Shown here: piece after piece, positions 14,001-26,177 of the stretch
How positions within the stretch are numbered: position 1 is the first letter of the stretch
Layout: every line of letters begins with the position of its first letter
DNA from: Emergomyces orientalis
Taxonomy: Eukaryota > Ascomycota > Eurotiomycetes > Onygenales > Ajellomycetaceae
Assembly (NCBI GenBank): GCA_002110485.1
Contig: MOWL01000068.1
Span: 930,001 to 994,000 of the forward strand
Length of the DNA: 64,000 nucleotides
Direction of reading: 5' to 3'
Position numbers and translations under genes: made by a program
The notes under the pieces: generated by a model
What the model was told of the DNA's origin: nothing
Database searches by the model: none
What the model saw: only the letters and a program-made list of their open reading frames with translations

Positions 14001-14992
14001 CCAGAGCCAGTAGAAGCCCCAAAGCCAGTTCCTCCGGTTGAAGCTCCACCAAACATGGAGCCTCCTTGGCCAGCGCTCCCGAAACCAGATTGCTGTGGCT
14101 GTTGTTGGGTACTGCCAAACATGCCAGTACCGGTGGTGCCCGTACCGGCGCCGCCAAATCCTGTTCCTCCGCCTCCAAAGCCTGATGTGCCAAACGACGA
14201 CGTACTGGGCGTGTTCGTCGCTCCGAAAAGATTGCCACCGGTGGATGTAGCAGTTGCTCCAAATCCTTTATTTTGCGCTCCAAACATAGGGTTTGATTGT
14301 GCAGTGTTGGCGCCGAATCCTGATGAAAAAGAAAAAGAAGTCAAGGTCAGTCCACGGCTGTTATTTAATAGGAACATATAAACTAGGCAAAACCCCAAGT
14401 CCAGCGAATTTATATATGTTTATGTATATATTGTTAGACAAACGCAAAAGTGGGAAGACAAAAAAGGCTATCGTTTGGAAACACCATGGGCAAAGTGGCG
14501 TCATCCTCGACGAGAGAAGTGAGTCCAAGCCGAGATTGTGCCAGATATTTCAAAGAATGTACTTTGATCAAGCCTGGATGGTTTGTCCCCCAAGGATAGC
14601 GTATGAAACAAGTAACATTGTGGAACGGAACTGTTTTTTTTTGTTTTTTTTTTTTGGCGCGACCATTCTTGGCATGGACTGGAAAGAGCCCACGCAGGCT
14701 GGTTTGCAAACGACAGAGCTCAAGAAACATCAAAATCTACTTCGAGTATCGAGTAGACTGGTAGCGACGTACCTCCTCCTGAGCCGAAACCGCCAGAAGT
14801 GCTTCCAAACGCACTGCCTGTATTTCCTGTGCCGCCGAAGGGAGACGATGTTGCTCCGAAGCCTAGACGATTGGTGAAGTCGCGTCAGACGGACATCTGG
14901 TTGCTTTTCTTTTTATTTTCATTTAACTCCCTCTTCCTTTTCCGTGGCGTTCCATTGGCATCCGCGGGTTCCTCGTTGTATAAAAAGTCGAA

Positions 14993-15043
<51 letters not shown>

Positions 15044-15288
15044 GAGACCCGGAGAAGTTTGGCGCCAATTTTCGCCCCAGGAGAGATTCCGTATCCAAAA
15101 CAACGGATCGCAAAAAGAGTATGTGGATGGGGGTTGGGAGAAGTCGCAAACAAGAACAGAGAGAAAGGTGATGACCTACCAGTTCCCGACGACGTGCCAC
15201 CGAATCCAGTTCCAGTTCCAAATCCAGTTCCCTGCTGCTGATTCCCCGCCCCAAAGCCCCCGAAGGAGGAGCCTGTGTTGAAAGCCAT
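8010..15288 (-). CDS. sonB: Nup98/Nup96 self-cleaving nucleoporin precursor (SonB-type)
   Basis: Polyprotein cut by itself into an FG-repeat nucleoporin (Nup98 half) and a scaffold nucleoporin of the Y-complex (Nup96 half). Seven exons on the minus strand: 15288-15180, 14862-14773, 14319-13838, 13764-10462, 10216-9986, 9924-8236, 8123-8010. Phases agree at every join and give 2005 residues. The N-terminal third is made of FG and SLFG repeats with poly-Gln. A GLEBS-like segment (SFEELRVADYQHGRR) is assembled across the exon 3/4 join. The autoproteolytic domain contains FTVGRAGCGSVTF and ends at HF|TTY, with predicted cleavage after residue 1044 (codons at 11319-11311). The Nup96 half starts with an acidic linker, then ENDIMFHNSFKPKFG and the alpha-helical solenoid in exon 6; the last exon ends NIIMATAH. 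The exon 4 donor (GTTTGA) is weak, but the join restores a conserved-looking frame. Confidence 0.93.
14997..15040. repeat. (GA)22 dinucleotide repeat in nucleoporin intron 1
   Basis: Uninterrupted GA on the plus strand, which is CT in the direction of transcription of the Nup98/Nup96 gene. It lies wholly inside that gene's first intron (15179-14863). It is likely length-polymorphic. Confidence 0.95.
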
Positions 15289-16475
15289 GATGCTCTGACT
15301 TTAGGCGTCTCTCAACTAACTGCGGAACCTCGCTTTGCTTTTAGGAAGAAAAAAGTACTGCCACGTCAACAGTACCAATCCATAAACGAATAAACGGGTG
15401 AAGTTGATTAACGACGGGATGTATATTAAAAGTCGTAGGTATTAGCCTGGTGTGGGGAAGGCTTGTACGTGAAATATAGTCGCGACTTGAAAGCAAAACA
15501 AAGGTGATGAAGCTTAAACGGGGAAGAAGGGGCGAAACCCAGGTTGGGGGGGGGGATAACAAAGATTAAGCAGAGGTGAAAACGGGGGATGGAAAGGAAA
15601 CAGAAATACGATTAACAGGAATATAATTAAGGAAGAAGAAATCAAGGAGATCTCTGAATTGCCACAACAGGGAAAAGAAACGGGGGAGGCGGGTAGGGTG
15701 AGTGGGTTAGGTGTAGGTGAAGATGAGGTTGAGGTGAAGATAGAACGTTGTTGGGTGGTGAAGAAAAGCCTCTCTACCCAAGGCAAACACGCGAAGTTTG
15801 CAGCGACACAGCGAGAGGTTGACGGCCGCTCGCTTAGCTGCCTGTTTGCGGTAAGGATTGGGCTGTCAGGTGACGGGGCTATGCCTAAAATTGACACGCG
15901 ATTTACGCTAGGCAACACTCAGCCAGCTGTGTCTTGGCGGTCGCCTCTAACCTTGGAACTACTTTCTCGTTATCGAGTCCTTGAGGCCCACTCGATTCAT
16001 GGGTAAATAATAAAACAGGGGAACATAAATTCAGAATATCATAACAGCTTAGGAACAGAAGAACTACTACTCTAACAGCCCAAGCGACAACAAGTGTTGT
16101 TTGCCTGAAAATCGTACCTAGGTAACCCGCTACTACCTAACCATAATATCTAATAAAAATCATAATAGGGAAAATGGGGGGGGGGCGGCAACTTAGGCTT
16201 CAGAGCACCACATGAACTCGCAAAAGCAGCACAAAAGCAATAATATTTAGCAAAGTGGCTTTAAGGCAACAAGAAACAGGGAAGGTATATAATACTAAAT
16301 TGCCATGTTTTTGGGCGTTTGTGTTTTGTTTGTTTGGGGCTTCTTTAAACCTTCGCGGCTCTGCGGATCGAAGAATGAAGGATCCCAATACCCAGTGCTC
16401 CCATCCATTTATTTCGTTTTACGGCGTACCGGGTATATCTTTCGCTCCTTTTTTTGTTTTGTTTTTGGAAGTAAT
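15289..16475. other. Intergenic: sonB promoter and facA 3' region
   Basis: Both flanking genes are on the minus strand, so this region should carry the sonB promoter (near 15300-15900) and the facA 3' untranslated region (near 16475). There are G runs at 15547-15555 and near 16175-16186 on the plus strand. No convincing coding frame is visible. Confidence 0.5.
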
Positions 16476-18870
16476 CTACTTCTTCGATGAATGGTAGATC
16501 TCGATGATCCGAGCAACGACACTTGGGTCAGATAGCTATTGTATCACAATCGCGGTTAGCCATATCTATCCATCACAAAACCCAAAAAAAAAAAAAAAAA
16601 AAAAAGGGGTACCACGCCAAAGAGAACCGGGAACTTACAGTCGAGATATCACCCAAACTATCCTCCTCGCCGCTAAGAATCTTTCTCAAGATTCGTCGCA
16701 TGATCTTACCACTTCGAGTCTTGGGCAGGTCATCAACTATGAATACAGCCTTGGGAGCGGCAAATGGTCCAATTGACTTGCGAACTTGCATAATAAGGTC
16801 CTTGCGGAGTTGTTCGATGTTGTCACTTTCGGCCTTCAGGGCAACAAACGCATTGACGGCCTGTCCAGTGAGTTCGTCGGTAATACCAACGACTGCAGCT
16901 TCAGCCACGGCAGCTATTTTATTTGAAGGATTATTATCAGTATGTTTGTTTTGCTCGAAAATTACATTAGGATGGCGCTTGTTTTCGAATGCGACTCACA
17001 GTGTTCAATAAGGGCAGCTTCAATTTCTGCAGTTGACAGACGGTGGCCTGAAACGTTGACAACATCGTCAACACGGCCTCGGATCCAATAGTATCCGTCG
17101 TGGTCACGGCCAGCACCATCGCCAGTGAACTAAAGGAATCGTCAGCGACGTTGTTACCGCAGAGATCGCCAGTGTTATGTGACTTACGTAAAATCCCTTG
17201 TAGACGTTGAAATACGTGTCCATATATCTCTTGTGGGCACCCCAGACTGTGCGGGCCATGCTGGGCCATGCTTGTTTAATGGCGAGAACACCTTCAACAT
17301 CATTGCCTTTGATTTCCTCTCCTGATACCGGGTCAATGATGGCAGGTTCAATACCGAAAAACGGAAGCGAAGCACTGCCTGGTTTCGTTGGAGTAATGCC
17401 ACCCAGGGGGGTAATTACGTGGGAACCAGTCTCGGTTTGCCAGTATGTCTGTGATTTTAAATGTTAGGATCAATGCTAATTGAAGAGAGGAATGCTTTCA
17501 ACAGTGGGCTGGAAAACTTACGTCAATAACATGGCACTCTTCCCTTCCGACGCTCTCGAAATACCATTTCCATACCTCCGCCGCAATTGGCTCCCCAACA
17601 GATCCCAAAATACGAAGACTCTTGAGCTTGTGGTGAATGTAGTCATCTCCAGCACGCTTGAGAAGTCTCAGTGCCGTTGGGGCAACATAGAACTGGGTCA
17701 CTTCGTGCTTCTCGATAACATCCCAGTAGCGAGAGAAGTTGGGATATGCTGGAGTGCTCTCGAAAACCACAGTTGCACATCCAAGGAGCAAGGGCGCATA
17801 GACGACATAGGTGTGTCCAGTAATCCAGCCAACGTCGCCACCGCAGAAGAAGCGGTCCGTGTCATGAATGTCAAACACATACTTGCCGGTTGCTGCAGCG
17901 CCAACCAAATAGCCTGCTGTCGTGTGCATGAGACCCTTTGGCTTTCCGGTCGAACCGGATGTGTACAGCAGGAAGAGAGGATCCTCTGAGTCCATTGACT
18001 CAGGAGCGATGTAGTTAGGATACTTCTCTACCTCCTCATGCCACCACAAATCTCTACCCTTGGTCCACGGCACATCAGCGCCCGTTCTCTTGTACACAAT
18101 GCAGTTTCTGACCTCAGGGCATTGTTTGAGGGCTTCATCAACAATCTTCTTGGTCCCGATCAACTTTCCACCGCGCTTCCCCTCGTCTGTGGTAATGACA
18201 ACTTTCGACTTGGCATCCAAGACACGGTCCCGGAGGGAATCCGAGGAGAACCCAGCAAAAACGACAGAGTGAACCGCACCAATACGAATGCACGCAAGGA
18301 ACGCAATCACAGCTTCGGGAATCATAGGCAGGTAAATGGCTACGGTATCCCCCTTCCTAACCCCAGACTGCTTCAACACCCAGGCCATTCTGGAAACTTC
18401 CTTCAGGAGCTCGCCATATGTAATGGTGCGGCCTTCGTTGGGTTCATCCGCCTCGTAGATGATAGCTACCTTATTTGGGTCCTTGATAGCATGGCGGTCA
18501 ACGCAGTTGTACGAAGCGTTCAAACGCCCACCTAGGAACCATGCAATATCTCCCCCTTCAAATGATCCGTTGCGGGTGGTATTGAAATCCGTTTCGAATG
18601 TAATGAGCTCACGGGCCAGCCGGGCCCAAAAGGTCTCCGGATCACGGATCGATTCTTCATAGAGTTTCTTATACTCATCCAGGTCCTTTATGTGGGTTCT
18701 TGTAGTATGCTTTTCAACAAAAGCTTTGGGGACGTTGAAAGTGTCAACTTCGTGGGCTTCGGCAACCTGGGTGAGTTAGCATTTTCTAAACTGCATATGG
18801 TGAACCCATTGGAAGAAAAGTCATCACGTACTACCGGCCCCTTAGGAGGCGTGATGGGACCATCAGACAT
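16476..18870 (-). CDS. facA: Acetyl-CoA synthetase (acetate-CoA ligase)
   Basis: Converts acetate, ATP and CoA to acetyl-CoA in the cytosol and nucleus. It is needed for growth on acetate and supplies acetyl units. Six exons on the minus strand: 18870-18832, 18766-17522, 17448-17188, 17129-17000, 16913-16639, 16535-16476. The joins are phase-consistent and give 669 residues, the family's usual size. The short first exon encodes MSDGPITPPKGPV, matching the known FacA N-terminus style. AMP-binding signature YTSGSTGKPKGLMHT and the motif DTYWQTETGSH (split across exons 2/3) are present. The C-terminal PKTRSGKIMRR contains the lysine (about K628) that is the conserved catalytic and regulatory-acetylation site. 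A poly-T tract lies in the last intron (plus-strand A run near 16585-16606). Upstream sequence to about 19.26 kb is the probable promoter; I did not assign FacB or CreA sites. Confidence 0.96.
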
Positions 18871-21800
18871 TGCGGCGAAGCTCTCTGAAAAGCGCTCGTT
18901 ATTGATATTCCAAGTGGGTTATATAAAAAATCTTGTCGGCTCAGAGATGGATATAGTATAAGGTTAGAGCAGAAGTGCGGGGTATGAAATGCGCAATGTG
19001 AAATCAGGAGATGGATTGTACACAAGGTTGTCAACAAGAGAGTGGAGAGGGGAGAGTGAGACTGAAAAGAAGATCAGGGATGCGAAGCTGTCTGAGTTCG
19101 AGAAAGGAACAAAACCAACGCAGGAGTTGTGGGAGGACAGCGGTGTTTAAAAGGAGGCAAGCCTGTGAGCTCCCGACTTGGGCTGAGATTTTGGAAGGGG
19201 AGGTTGTATGTATGGGGCATTACCGGACATTACACAGGGATTCCCTGAGCTGCGGTATCTAAAACCAGATACTGCCGGTTTTTACATGTAATTTATAATA
19301 TTGGCGATACGATCTGGTACCTCCTGGATGGTCAGCCCCATCAACAGGAATACCTGTGGAAGGTACGCAGCATATAGATCCGACAACACCTCTAATGGTG
19401 AATCTTCCACTTACTCAGAGTGATCTTGTTCAACTGCATACGCTTCAATGGTTACAGCGCAGCGGGTACTGGCATAACATGTATGTACAGTACATGGTTC
19501 ATTTCGCCATGCCCCTCGTTAAGTTTCGAGAATACGGAGCTAAATCAAGGAGGCTTGACGCTTGCAATTACTCCAGGTGCACAGCGGGGCAATCCCTGTT
19601 GTTGGCTATCGTTCCGTTGCTCCGAGTTATTTTTTCGCGTCACGGCAGAGGTTCCACGGGTAGTGATATATATGCAGGCTCCAACCCTGTGGCGCTGGCT
19701 GACCAGGCGCAAATTCATGACAGGAGTAGCACGATCTCGGTCTTGTTCATGGTATACCCCTGGCTGGGGAAGCTTATTGAGAAGGGAGGGATTGCTATAT
19801 AAACATTGAACCACCCGTTCATGCTTACCCCGTACATGGGAGCGGGATCCTGCAAATGAAAAACCGCAATTTACAATTCAATCCGCAGGGGTTATCTCGG
19901 ACTGAGGCTGCGGTACGCTCAGGCAGGCACAAGACGCATAAACATCGGAACACACTCGGCACTTTGGGCCAAGAAAAAAAAGGAACGAGGCTACCCTCCG
20001 AGAAAAGGCCTCCCCCAATGCCCCGCCTTGAAACTTATTTTTATTTCTAATAAAGAAGAAAAATCATTAAATCGAGGAATAAATCACGAAAGAGGTTGCG
20101 CAACGCCTCACGGGGGACGGCGGTTACGGTAGAAGACTTTTTCCAGAAGCCGCCTTCTCTTCCGATACCATCTCTGGCTGTGGCGGTAACGCTCGGTAAA
20201 GAAGAAAAAGAAAAAAAGTGTCCGCACGGCGTATTTCAAACCCAGACGCACGTCACCAGCATTCCGCCCGATAAGAATCAGCCAGACGACATGATTATCT
20301 TGGCGGGGTATGGGCTAGTGACAGGGCAGGCTTTGTACTGGTTCTCAGAACTGAGATGTAAATTCGCTCTCTGGTTGATGTGCACAGTTATTTGTCCTAC
20401 CTGCGAATCATCAAAAGACAAAATTAGTAGAAAGGAAAATGAAATTAGTCGAGATGGGGACCTGATCGTGGGGCATGCCACGAGCTCAGGAAAAGGACAG
20501 AGCTGACCCTCCACAGTTCCCCAGGCATTACCATGCGACGGCAGCATAGGAGTCGTTGCTGAGTAGCAGTGCTAGTAGGCTGCGGGGCTGATCATATTTT
20601 ACGCCAAGGTCTTGGGAAGTTGGGAATTGGTGTGCAGCGATGTCCAAAGTACATACTACTACTAGCCCAAACAGTAAATGGTAACTACTGGGTAGTCGTC
20701 CTCCCCTGGATGATATCAGACCGCCCTGGTTTGTCTGGCGCTCCATTTTCATTGAGAGAACGAACAAGAATGCGGGGATGGGGTGATATTTCGATATAAT
20801 ATGCTAGTCTCTACGAAGTCCTAGAACATACATGTGTATGGATGAATACCAGCGAGTACAACAGTTTCAATTTGAAAGACCCTCCCTGTCAATGCTGCAT
20901 ATTACGGCCATACCACTTTATCGGCTGTTTTAACAAACGTCTTCCAGAATCCTCGATTTTTGTACCGATGATCATCTATCAAACTTTCCCAAAAACTGTA
21001 TCTCTCGAGCGGTGGACAAAATTGCACAAAACGTTAACCCATTCAAAATACCTCTCGGTGCGATTTTCTCGGCCTCGACATTCCAAACGGCTTCTCCTCG
21101 CCATAGTGGACTTGGCGCGATGTGGCATAAGCTTGGGAGGGGTCGCAGCTCTCAAACATGTAACTAGCGGGAGAAACGGGAATGGCCCTTGCATTTAAAG
21201 ACTGCCCTTGCGGCATATTCATTAACGGCAAAAAGTGGCTTGGTTATGTTGAAACATAGCGCTTGCAAGGAAGATGAGGTACATGGGAAAGAAGGTACGC
21301 GGCTATCATTGTTCAATCTAAATCAAGGAAACCCTATCGGACTTCAATCTACTCCGTATACTCACGGTATTACCTCTTTTAGAAACTTGAATGCTTCCAC
21401 GTTGGCGCGTTCCTGCACTACAAAATTTGGGCAATCATGCAGTGAATAGTCAACCCGAGCAACCTGGGACCCGTCAGGAACGATCCACTTCCCCCAGCGC
21501 TTTCTCTCATGTCAAATATGTAGCTGACATGAACGAAAGCCACTTCCAGGCCATTATCATACAGCGTAGTCGATACGACCTGCCCTCCTTGGCCATAACA
21601 GATTGGTCGACTAGTCGTCGGGGTTAGCTAGTTCCTGGCCCCTCTGCGGACGGATGGATGATACATAACTAGGGGAATAGTGGGGGGTTGCGGAAGATGG
21701 TGTTTTCATCTATGAAAACGTTAAAGATGAACAGATTCAGTTGGACGTTTTCATCCGGAAATTCAAAAGGAGAAGGAGGCATATTAAATTGGTCTAACTG

Positions 21801-23751
21801 TACACAGTTCAATATTTCCTCTGATTTCTTGGTAACATTCGGGGCGACAACCTTGATCGTACCAGGTACTTGCATATTTAGGCAAGGGTGCTCAAGATAA
21901 CAAACAGCTGCCATTTCATCATTCGAAGGAAGAACTCAGACCCATGGATCAGCTTTCTGCTTACGCAGTAGTTTCCAAACAAGGCTTAGACGTTGTGCTG
22001 TGGTCCATCAGGCGCGGGATGAAGCTTGATACACCAAGCCACGACACTTCTTGGTTAGAAATTGTTCTCCGTAATCAAAGGAATGCAGGTTTCCTCCGTG
22101 CCTAGAAAGCATCCGAGAATGAGGCAGACGCTAAGGAGTTTCTGGTAGAGGACATTGGAAGACAACACACATTCCCCGCATGTTTTTCCAAAAATTGGAG
22201 ATTTGACAAATCTTCGAATCATGGTATCCGTTGGACCGTGTTGATATCGTAAGCCAAGCTCGACGACATATCCACCTATAGGTATTCTTGCACTGTATGT
22301 ACAGTACAGACCTGTACTGGCCTGTACTATGTACTGGCGGAAGATTCAGGGAGGATATTTTGACGAGAGTTAGCCAAGGTAGATCGGATAGAACGTCTCC
22401 GCATGGCCGTAAGCACAAGTTCTATCATGTGGGGTAATTAACACGGGGACTTGGGGATTGGGAATTCGAGAATTTCTTGAAACCAACATCATTATTGGTT
22501 GGATTTTTCGAAGAAAACTTAAATACGCAGAGTAAGAATAAAATTTTTAACGATGTTTCAGATTCGCTGCTGTTGAACACCGAGGAAGCACACAGAATGG
22601 AACAAATAAAATTATGGGCCATCCAGATTCCTAATGACAGCGCCTAGCCAGTGAAAACTTGAGTAACAGCAGCCCGCGAGGTACAGTAGGTGCATAATAA
22701 AAGTTGTTTCTCTTGGGCAGGGGATATATCTTTGTTAACCCTTTATATTTACTAGTTTGTGAATCTGGATTATTTGAATAGGAGCCCTTGCCCTTACACA
22801 AACTTCACTCTCTCTGTGGTGGTTGGACAACCCACCTGACTTGGAAACAGTCTGCTGAATGTGCTGTTTGCATGCATGCTGAGTACAAGCTGATTGACAT
22901 GAGTGTCTTAAGTCGCTGGGAGTCAAAAGACAACAACAAATCGGTTTATTGTTTCACGTTGCCTTGTCACCACCTTCATTCTTGTTCTTGAATGTCCTGG
23001 TTTTCACAATGTTTAGGCCTCATCTCTCCCACATGTGGGGCATCAACAAAATTGATGCGCACCAGAGTATGCGTATCAACAAATCTTGAGTTGCTCCTCC
23101 CCCTTTCTCAATACACTTGCCAAGATATCATTCATGCTGCACAAGGCGGTAAAGTCCGACTCTGCCATGTCCTCTTGATGCAGCCTGGTAACATCACCAA
23201 AAGTGATGGTTACGAGCAGAGAGGCTATTTTGGGCTTCTGCGAACTTGAGCCCCAGCTCCAGGGACTCATCGGCGCGGTCGGGTCCAGGCGGGGAGCGAA
23301 TTGAGCCTTGCCACCCAGACGGCACGAGAGCGATCCCGGCCCCGTGCCCATGAACAGATACTGACGCCTCTCGATTACCTTCATGCCTATGTAGCTGGCC
23401 GGGCAAATGAATCTCCGCTCTGTCAATGATTCACACAGTGGCTTGCAAGCCAGCCCAAACCTCTCCACCGATTGGGCACCCTGCTTCACCAGAATTATTT
23501 TCGGTTCCAAGTAGGGCACAAGAGCAGATGTGATCTTCTGCTATAGGACGTTTATTCGTCTCAACAATCCAGTTTTCAAAATGGGAAATGTTGCATGGTT
23601 GAACGCGTGCAAGACCGAGGGGTGCTTTAGAAAGCAAGTGAGCAGTGTATAATGGGAATTGCTACTCCAAACCAGTTTAACTTTCCGCCAGAGTGGTCGG
23701 ATCGAAGCCATAGATTAAACATACTGGTAATTTTGAGCTTGACACGCACAT
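18871..23751. other. Gene-poor region downstream of the facA promoter
   Basis: About 4.9 kb with only short frames that lack recognisable motifs, codon regularity or matching splice signals. The first few hundred bases should be the facA promoter. Palindromic TGTACAGTAC-type words recur (19488-19497 and around 22294-22340, where GTAC appears several times). I see no terminal repeats, transposase or reverse transcriptase motifs. It may contain decayed mobile DNA or genes, but nothing here is diagnostic. Confidence 0.45.
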
Positions 23752-24019
23752 TTAGTCATCGAACGACCAGAGTTGCTCAAAGACAGCCGTATTCCAACCT
23801 GGGTGAGGGCAATACTGGGCGATGAGTTCTTCCTCTCGCTCTTTGACCAGTCCTTTGGCTTTCTCGTAGTTTTCATGCTCCACAGCACGTTTCTCAACCC
23901 ATAGATTTCCCAAGTCGCGCTCAGTATCCTTCATTAGCTTGGCGCCAAAGTCCGCACGTCGCATGTCCGCTTCAATCTCAATGGTTTCGTGTTGCGAGAA
24001 CTTGAGGGGGAATCGACGG
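23752..24019 (-). pseudogene. Coding-like fragment of unknown function (relic or last exon)
   Basis: A minus-strand open stretch ends with a proper stop at 23754-23752 and encodes roughly 85 residues of charged, helix-prone sequence, for example EADMRRADFGAKLMKDTERD and later KEREEELIAQYCPHPGWN. Codon choice resembles the window's real genes and not a random frame. Upstream the frame is closed by TAA in a CTAACTCAAG context that could be a branch point and acceptor. I could not find a phase-compatible upstream exon. I do not recognise the family. It may be the 3' exon of an unannotated gene or the remains of one. Confidence 0.35.
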
Positions 24020-25251
24020 CGCTTGAGTTAGACCGAGGGTTTTCACTCTACTCCTCCTGTAAGTTAAGCAGTAATGAGCAGAAATGGGCTTCTCCGACTT
24101 CAAAATCCGGAGAGAAAGATGGAGACCGCCACTTGGGGATTGTTGAAATTTGATCATGCGATCCTGCTATGGATTCTTGCTCCGAACAAGACTACGCCAG
24201 GCAATCATAACTGCCATGTCCAAAATTCATTCATTGCTGCATTTTTCGATGTCAACACAATTCTTTGCGCCAACCCACGATGCTCCCTCCCACAGATGCA
24301 AGCCCGTCCAAATTGAACCGCACCCGTCGACGGGCCATTTGTTTGGCCTCATCAAGGAGGAAGCGGCCGCGAGTGTATTAAAGGGCTGGTATATACTGTT
24401 TGTCAGTGAGCTAGCGAGCTGGAGGATTGTGAGCGTATCTCACCAGGAGTGCTGCTGGCCATTGCCGCATTTGAAGGACGCATATGTGTCTAATGGTGAC
24501 TGAGAAAAAACATTGCTAGAAATTCTATTCCCTGCTGTTTTTATCCGCTCACCTCCTTTATACATATCGTTATTTCTCCTGTGTCTAATCTACCATCCTC
24601 CGTTTTCATGGTGTCTACCATTTTAAATATTGAAGTCCCCTGAGCCATGGTCTTGGCATCTTGGGCCACATCTCCCAAAGGGCTTTTACAACCAGCTGGG
24701 TGAAGGCGGGGTTACTACTAATTTTCAGCTGGATGTACGGAGTAGGCAAAAGACATATATAGAGCCCCCCGGCATACATTCAACAGCATGGTAACATAAA
24801 AAAAATTTTAAAAAATCTTCGTCATGGTCATAACCCATCAAGTCGTCGATATGGGGTCCGTAACGACTGGTTGCTCGCCAACCCCTGAAAGTTTCTCCAG
24901 CTCTTGGTCCCGTTTTTTTGAGATAGGCCCTGACCTAGAAACTCCGCACGATGGTAGACTAGTACCTTCGGGGTTTCAGGGCCTTAAACCCTTTTTACAC
25001 TACATCTTGCCATAATTATTAGGCACAATGTGCGGGTTGATGCATGCCCTTCTCTGGACATTAAAAGTAGCACAATTGTGCCAAGATATGGTGTTAGATC
25101 TATGGGTCTAGGGAATAGACCATTTCGTTACTTGGAAAGCATGAGAAGTAAGCACGAAACGAATAATCATATCCACATTCCTACTCAGGTACTCCCAGCA
25201 TTTATTCATTTGTGAATTAAAAGACAAGACATTTCGCATTATGGCCGTATA
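24020..25251. other. Intergenic DNA, no supported gene
   Basis: Short frames only. Contains the region past the 3' end of the GET2 gene and whatever lies upstream of the coding-like fragment at 23.75-24.0 kb. A/T runs occur near 24798-24815. Nothing here could be tied to a domain or to a splice-consistent model. Confidence 0.4.
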
Positions 25252-26177
25252 TCATGACTTAACTGCAGGCTTATCCTCGCCAAGCAACCACATGCCAGCA
25301 CCAAGGATAAACACCGCAATTCTCCCATCCCTTACTAGCTCTCCTAGGAGCTGTATCCAAGCCCGTGCATTCTTGAGTTGACCATCTCTAGCACGTGTCA
25401 AAACCCGCGTCCCACTCAGCACAACCTCCCCGGTAAGAAAAAGTGTGAACGGATTTTGGGCAGTTGCGGGAGGCGGAGGATTCGGTCCGTATGTCGAAAC
25501 TGAAGACCGGAACAGACTGAGCAGATATATGCCCATTGCTAGCGAGAACACTACATGCACTAGTTTCCAAATCCACACCATCCGCTGCTCCGCCGGCGAA
25601 GCAGGTTGCGAATTCCCACCCAAGAAAAAATTCGCTAGGAACGGGGGCACACCAAAGCCTGAAGCAATATCGGCTAAATTAAAGGCTGGTCCTTCTCCGC
25701 CGCCAGGGAATGTATCATTTCCCGCAGGTCCCCCCGCTAATATGCTGCTTAATAAGGCTGCGGGATTCTCCTCCGGAGTCTGTTGATCCAAAGGTTGCTG
25801 TGAGCGTAGGAAAGCCCGCAAATACTCTTCCTGCGCTTTGAGACTTTCCGGAGTCTGATCTTCAACATTGGGCGATGGAGGCAAAGGAGACGGGGATTTC
25901 GGTGGTGCTTGTGGGCGCCGTTCGGGGGTTGGAGTAGAATCGGAAAGTGAAGGGGGAGAATCTTCCCTCAAGGCTATCCACCGATAGTTAGAGGCTAAAA
26001 CCCACAAACTGGCAGTTCCAGGCGCAAAGGATATATCTTACTGCTAGCAGGTGTCCGTCCACTTAGGCTAGTGATCTTGTCCAGCCTGGCAGAACCGCCT
26101 GCTTTGATTTTAGCTTCGCGGCGTTCACGCCGGAGGCGAGCCGCCCGTTGGGCGGGCGATTCCTCTGCTGCTGACAT
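25252..26177 (-). CDS. GET2: GET complex subunit Get2 (CAML-like, tail-anchored protein receptor)
   Basis: With Get1 it forms the ER membrane receptor that accepts tail-anchored proteins from the Get3 ATPase. Two exons on the minus strand: 26177-26042 and 25973-25252, joined in phase 1 (donor GTAAGA, acceptor GATAG with CTAAC upstream), giving 285 residues. The N-terminus has the diagnostic basic Get3-binding helix RLRRERREAKIKAGGSARL (about residues 14-32) followed by a disordered Pro/Ser linker. Three hydrophobic segments follow: WKLVHVVFSLAMGIYLLSLF, a second at FTLFLTGEVVLSGTRVL, and a third, VFILGAGMWLL, close to the C-terminus. This matches the family's cytosolic N-terminus plus three-membrane-span plan. 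It is divergently oriented from the Mug190-like gene. Confidence 0.85.

Noticed and set aside
23076..23519. 147-codon minus-strand frame next to the coding-like fragment at 23.75 kb
   Set aside because: It has no recognisable domain and could not be joined in phase with the fragment upstream, so I did not list it as a gene.
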